A stretch of 64,000 nucleotides of DNA. Origin: Epiperipatus broadwayi (taxonomy: Eukaryota > Onychophora > Udeonychophora > Euonychophora > Peripatidae). The DNA lies in contig JAQFVV010006293.1 in the NCBI GenBank assembly GCA_028023455.1, forward strand, positions 1,439,844 to 1,503,843, given 5' to 3'. Shown here piece after piece: positions 59,701-64,000 of the stretch (position 1 is its first letter; every line of letters begins with the position of its first letter). The notes under the pieces were generated by a model that was given only the letters and a program-made list of their open reading frames with translations, was not told the origin of the DNA and ran no database searches. Both the position numbers and the translations under genes were made by a program.

Positions 59701-62700
59701 TCTTTTGTTAATGATAAATTTCTCAGCAAGCGATAATGCTCATATTGTTATTATTTCTTTGCACCCCTCCCCCCCCCTTTTTTTTTTCTTTCAAAGTTTA
59801 GCATTTGGGCTTCATAATTTTTTATTTACAGCATGACAATGCTTCTTTGTCTGCTTAACAGTTCTTTCAGACTCCTTAAATGTTTGGATGCTCTTAAATT
59901 TACTTGATATTTAAATGTCGAATAGATTGAATTATTCTATATTTGGCCTACCTGGGGTCAGGGAAGCGTTAAATGTAAAACAATATTTGTTCATTTATCA
60001 TGTTATTATACTGTGGCTAGAGCAGATTTCGAAATATTTTTGTTAGTGTTCGTGGAATGGCTGTATGACAAATATATTTATAGTATTTTCCAATTTAGAA
60101 CATTTTCGTTTTAACTGAAAGAAACCAAGAAATTTAATTAAAATTTAATGTTTGATTTAAAAAGTTTATTATTTTAGTTGTAGACGAGAACAGGTGAATA
60201 ATCATGACAAGTTATTATCCCCCCTCTCCAGGTCTATATTTAAAATCGTAAGAATTTTTGCTATTTCTTTTTTTCCACTGTTTTATAATTATTTAAAAAT
60301 AAAAAAAAATAGCTGGTACTAGATGGTAATAATAGACTGAAATTATAAGGAAAGTTAAGCGAATGCATGTCAAGAATTACAACTAGCTGAATAATTTCAG
60401 AATATGATGAAAGCAATTAATTTTTATACAAAATGTTGAAAGGTTATATCACACACATATATCCTATATATTTGTATAACAGTCTTTTGAATATTTTATT
60501 GTTAATTATTTGGATTTGTTTTAGTTTCTAAATGTTCGTGTATAATGTATAATATTGTAGCAGGATTTATTCTAAACAGTTGCTTCGTACCAAGCATTTT
60601 ATTATATATGAGCTTGCATATTTTTATCATTCAAATAAAAGAGATAAGATTCTGAGCTTTTGTTATGCCCAATCTATTTCAAAAAACAGCTTGTTATTTG
60701 ATATATTTAGGTTTTAACTATTATAGTTTTTTTTTAATGCTAGACCATGGTTATCAATTATTTGTATAATTTTGTCTTTTAGAAGTAAATTGATTTGTCT
60801 GTCTGACTTTTAATACCCCCCCCCCCCCCGACCCCTTTATTTGTATATGTACCTTCTAAAAGATTATTTAAGAAGAAATTAGTAATTGTTCTTAATTATA
60901 TTATCAGTTCAGATAATGTAGGCTTAGGCAAATTATATATTTAAATAATGTATTTTAAAGTTTTACTAATTAAAAATAATAATAAATTATTATGTTTGGT
61001 TACACTTCCCCCAACCGTTTATGCCTACTTTTTAAACACAAACAATCATTACTGCAGTTAATTTTAATTGTAACCACGCTGATATGTAATGACTATTATA
61101 AACAACATCAAAAAACCATTGTTATTATTTGATTTCACATTTATATGATGAAATATTAGAAAGTGCTTTTAAACTAAACACAAACTACTACCCTCTTTTA
61201 CATATTGGGTTGAAAATGTAAAGAATGCTTAGGCATTCTGTCTATTATTAATAATAATATTCTGAATTTGCATATAAATGCATTCCACTAAATTTTACAT
61301 AACTCAATTTATGACCAATTTAAACAGATATACACATTTTTATTGCCGTCATATATTAAAACACTTTTGTTTTGAACGTTTATATTTACAATACATTATT
61401 ATATTGAAGTCACTTTTACTAAAGTACTTAAAATGTTTATTACTCCAAATATATTTCTAATAATATTTAAAATAACAAATATATTGTAACTAATAATTTA
61501 TAATTAATAAAGTTTATTATGAATAAAAGAAAGATATTTTTTCTTTTTTTGTTATGTACTCTTATAAAACTTTGAATGGCGTAATGAAGAAATAAAAGTA
61601 GTTTGTTGCTAATTATTTTTAATATATTTAGGATATTTTCTCAGTATCTGTAAATTTAATGTATATCAGATATTTTTTTATGAAAATGCCATTTATTATT
61701 GGATACAATTAAACCAAAATATATATTTTGAAGATACAATATAAAAAATAAATTTTAAGTTTAATATGTTTTGTGTGGGTGTGTGTTCATGTTAGAATTC
61801 AAGGTATAATATATTTTGCTTGAATGATTGAAAATGTATGTATTGAATGAGATTATATCAAAACATTTATTATATAAAATTAAACACATGCCTCTTCTCA
61901 ATTGGGTGAGTTAATATAGTGTTCAATTTACTGGCTTGATGGAATTGCATATGATCTATCACTGAATAAAAAAATAATTGATCCATATTTATTCTTGAAT
62001 TTATGACTATAAGTGTATATTAAATAGAAACAAATAATATATTTTGTCATATACAAAATATTTTTTTTTTTACCAAAAGAGGATTTTTTGCTTAACCAAA
62101 AATATATGTTGATAACAAATAAAATATATAATATGGAATTGCCTTGTATGAGGAGATAATGTATTCCGATTTTAAAATATTGAATTCAAATTTCAATAAT
62201 TACTTTTTTCTTGCAGAAACATAATCCAATTTTATGTTGTTTTTTTTATTTTATAGACTTGGTTTATATTTTTGGAATTTATTATGGATTTGCATTTAGC
62301 CATAGTAGTATTTGATTTGATTTGAATTTTTCTTAAAACATTTATCACTATGGAATTAGTTTTGTTTTATATAATACATATTTGCATTTTTATTGTATGC
62401 ACATACAGTGCATAGTCTATCTTTTGCTTTCTCTTATTTTACACACATTTTTTAAATTGCAAAATGTATTATTTTCTTGATTTTATTTAATGTATACTTT
62501 TGTACATTTTGTCATCAATATTTTTTTTTGTTAAATAATTGTACTATATTGATAAATAAATAATTTTTATTTTGAAATGTTTTATTTTTTTGATTTTATT
62601 TATTATAGTCTTGCAGCTATTTATTCAAGAATAAATGTGGATAATTTATTTTTATGAATGCTATTTTTTGCACATTGATATGTATTATATAATTGCATCA

Positions 62701-63459
62701 ATGAAGTATACCATATTCTATATCAGAACTCCAATTGTTAATATAAAATTGAGTATATTATTTTGATAATAATATTTGACAATGATGGAATGATAGGCTC
62801 AGAAGCTAAATATTCCTGGAATGAAGCTCAACTTGTCAATTCCAGTTTAAAATATATGATCTATCAAAGCAACTAACAATTTGATTATTTTTTGTGATGT
62901 GATTGAATATTAATTAAATTAATGGCTGGTTCATTATCTTCCATTAAACAGTCTGATAATTAATTTGTATATTTATTATAAAATTTAAATAGAATAGCAA
63001 AGCATCAAATATGAAGCTTTTTTCCCAACTAGTGACAGCAAGCTAATTCAGTGTGTTGTAAAATCTCTTTATTTTCACTGATATGAGTCCCAAAATAAAG
63101 TGTTTAATTTTTTTTTTTTATACAACTGCTTTAACTGAAAGAAATTGTGCAGTGAATAACTAAAATAATTTTTTTAACTATTCTTCACATTTTTAAACTG
63201 CAGTTGAGCAACTAAAAATACATAGTATTTGCAAAATTAATTTTTATTTTATTATATTTTGTTAAATCTCTATTTGATATTATTAAGTAATTCTTAATTT
63301 TATTATTCTACATTTCTGTGTATGATCTTATTTTTATGATATTGCAAAGTTATTGGCCAATACAATAGTTGATCACTGAAAGTGGACAATGCTAAGAATT
63401 TTCTGATAGTGAACCCAAACTATTATTTGATGATGAATTTAGCTATCTATAATTGCAGA
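59701..63459. other. AT-rich non-coding stretch
   Basis: Poly(C) runs occur at about 59,764-59,778 and 60,816-60,829. A frame at 61,278-61,460 is isolated and compositionally trivial. No element recognised. Confidence 0.55.
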
Positions 63460-64000
63460 TCATTTTTGAATAAAAGTACATTACTTAAATTGTAAGAATT
63501 GGCTATATTAGATGGCATTATTGGCTTTGTGAGAAGATGTAGAAACGATTTGAAAGATGGACATACACTTTACCATAAAAGCACAAATATTGGAAGCACA
63601 AGTAGAGTGAGAATTATTATAAAGAAAAATTGGAAGAATAACATTATAGAGATTGATGATATATCAGACAGAGTGACTCCTATTTAATGGAAGATAACAA
63701 ATGCAGATGATTCAAGTTTATGTTCAAATAAGTTCTCATAGTGGTAAAGAAGTGGAAGATTTTTTTATAGCTGGACAAATGGTTTTGATCATATCAAACT
63801 ATTTTAAAAATCTCATGGGAGACTTTAATACTAGAATTGGGAAACCATTGAAATATGAAAGTGCTGTGGGTAAAGTTGACTATCAGGACAGAAAGAAAAA
63901 GAACATAGATTTGTATAATTTGCTGAAAAAGATTGTATATGATGAATTAATGTCTCAAGAAAAATGCTGAATGGAAATGGATATGGAAACATTGAAATTG
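63460..64000 (+). mobile_element. RTE-type element, endonuclease part (copy 4, runs off the window)
   Basis: Plus-strand frames give parts of the apurinic-like endonuclease domain of an RTE element. KDGHTLYHKS and a basic stretch lead to ISDRVTPI (63,499-63,687). After a frame break come MIQVYVQ and GKEVEDFF (the IIQVYAPT / EEVEEFY region), then LMGDFNTRIGK with the conserved GDFN motif (about 63,815-63,845). The order and spacing match the N-terminal half that copies 1-3 lack. The element continues beyond position 64,000; with a stop and frame change already present, it is probably inactive. Confidence 0.8.

Overview
This window looks like a gene-poor, very AT-rich stretch of animal nuclear DNA. 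I find no intact host gene, no bacterial-style operon, no rRNA, no functional tRNA and no CRISPR array. The recognisable content is transposable elements in various states of decay and inverted-repeat structures. The mix includes a Penelope-like retroelement with a GIY-YIG endonuclease, several RTE-type non-LTR retrotransposons, a Ty3/gypsy-like LTR structure, a hAT-type MITE and a TA-flanked MITE. A short (AACCCT)n tract is the metazoan telomere repeat. Together these fit an invertebrate animal, and a mollusc such as a cephalopod is plausible. The species assignment is inference only.

Layout. 1-8.8 kb: a 1.5 kb foldback element (1,358-2,853), small tandem duplications and a promoter/poly(A)-like LTR candidate (5.35-5.97 kb). 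8.86-11.1 kb: a Penelope-like element on the minus strand, almost full coding length but frameshifted. 13.1-13.8 kb: a near-perfect foldback. 17.0-17.6 kb: the 3' end of a second Penelope element on the plus strand. 18.1-18.5 kb: a hAT MITE. 23.7-33.5 kb: a diverged 1.3 kb tandem repeat split by a 6.9 kb LTR retrotransposon (25,093-31,984) with 2.2 kb LTRs and a 4-bp target-site duplication; its interior holds a third, chimeric LTR. 34.9-36.6 kb: a decayed RTE element on the plus strand. 38.2-39.0 kb: a repeat block containing the telomere-like tract. 49.0-50.5 kb: a three-part foldback inside a direct repeat. 51.6 kb: a 125-bp perfect-looking hairpin. 53.5-54.6 kb (minus), 58.0-59.7 kb (plus) and 63.4-64.0 kb (plus): more RTE copies. 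55.8-57.1 kb: a TA-flanked MITE. 57.6-57.95 kb: a 300-bp long hairpin.

The most interesting signal is a roughly 40-nt structured motif. A covarying closing stem surrounds a second hairpin that is followed by GAAAGCGCTT. It occurs downstream of the coding end of both Penelope copies and again in both arms of the 13 kb foldback. It resembles a hammerhead-type three-way junction but departs from the canonical core. The second is the chimeric LTR array, which looks like frozen template-switching during reverse transcription.

No genes here can be said to act together. The window is a record of successive insertions, and most of the remaining sequence is AT-rich DNA in which I see nothing codable.
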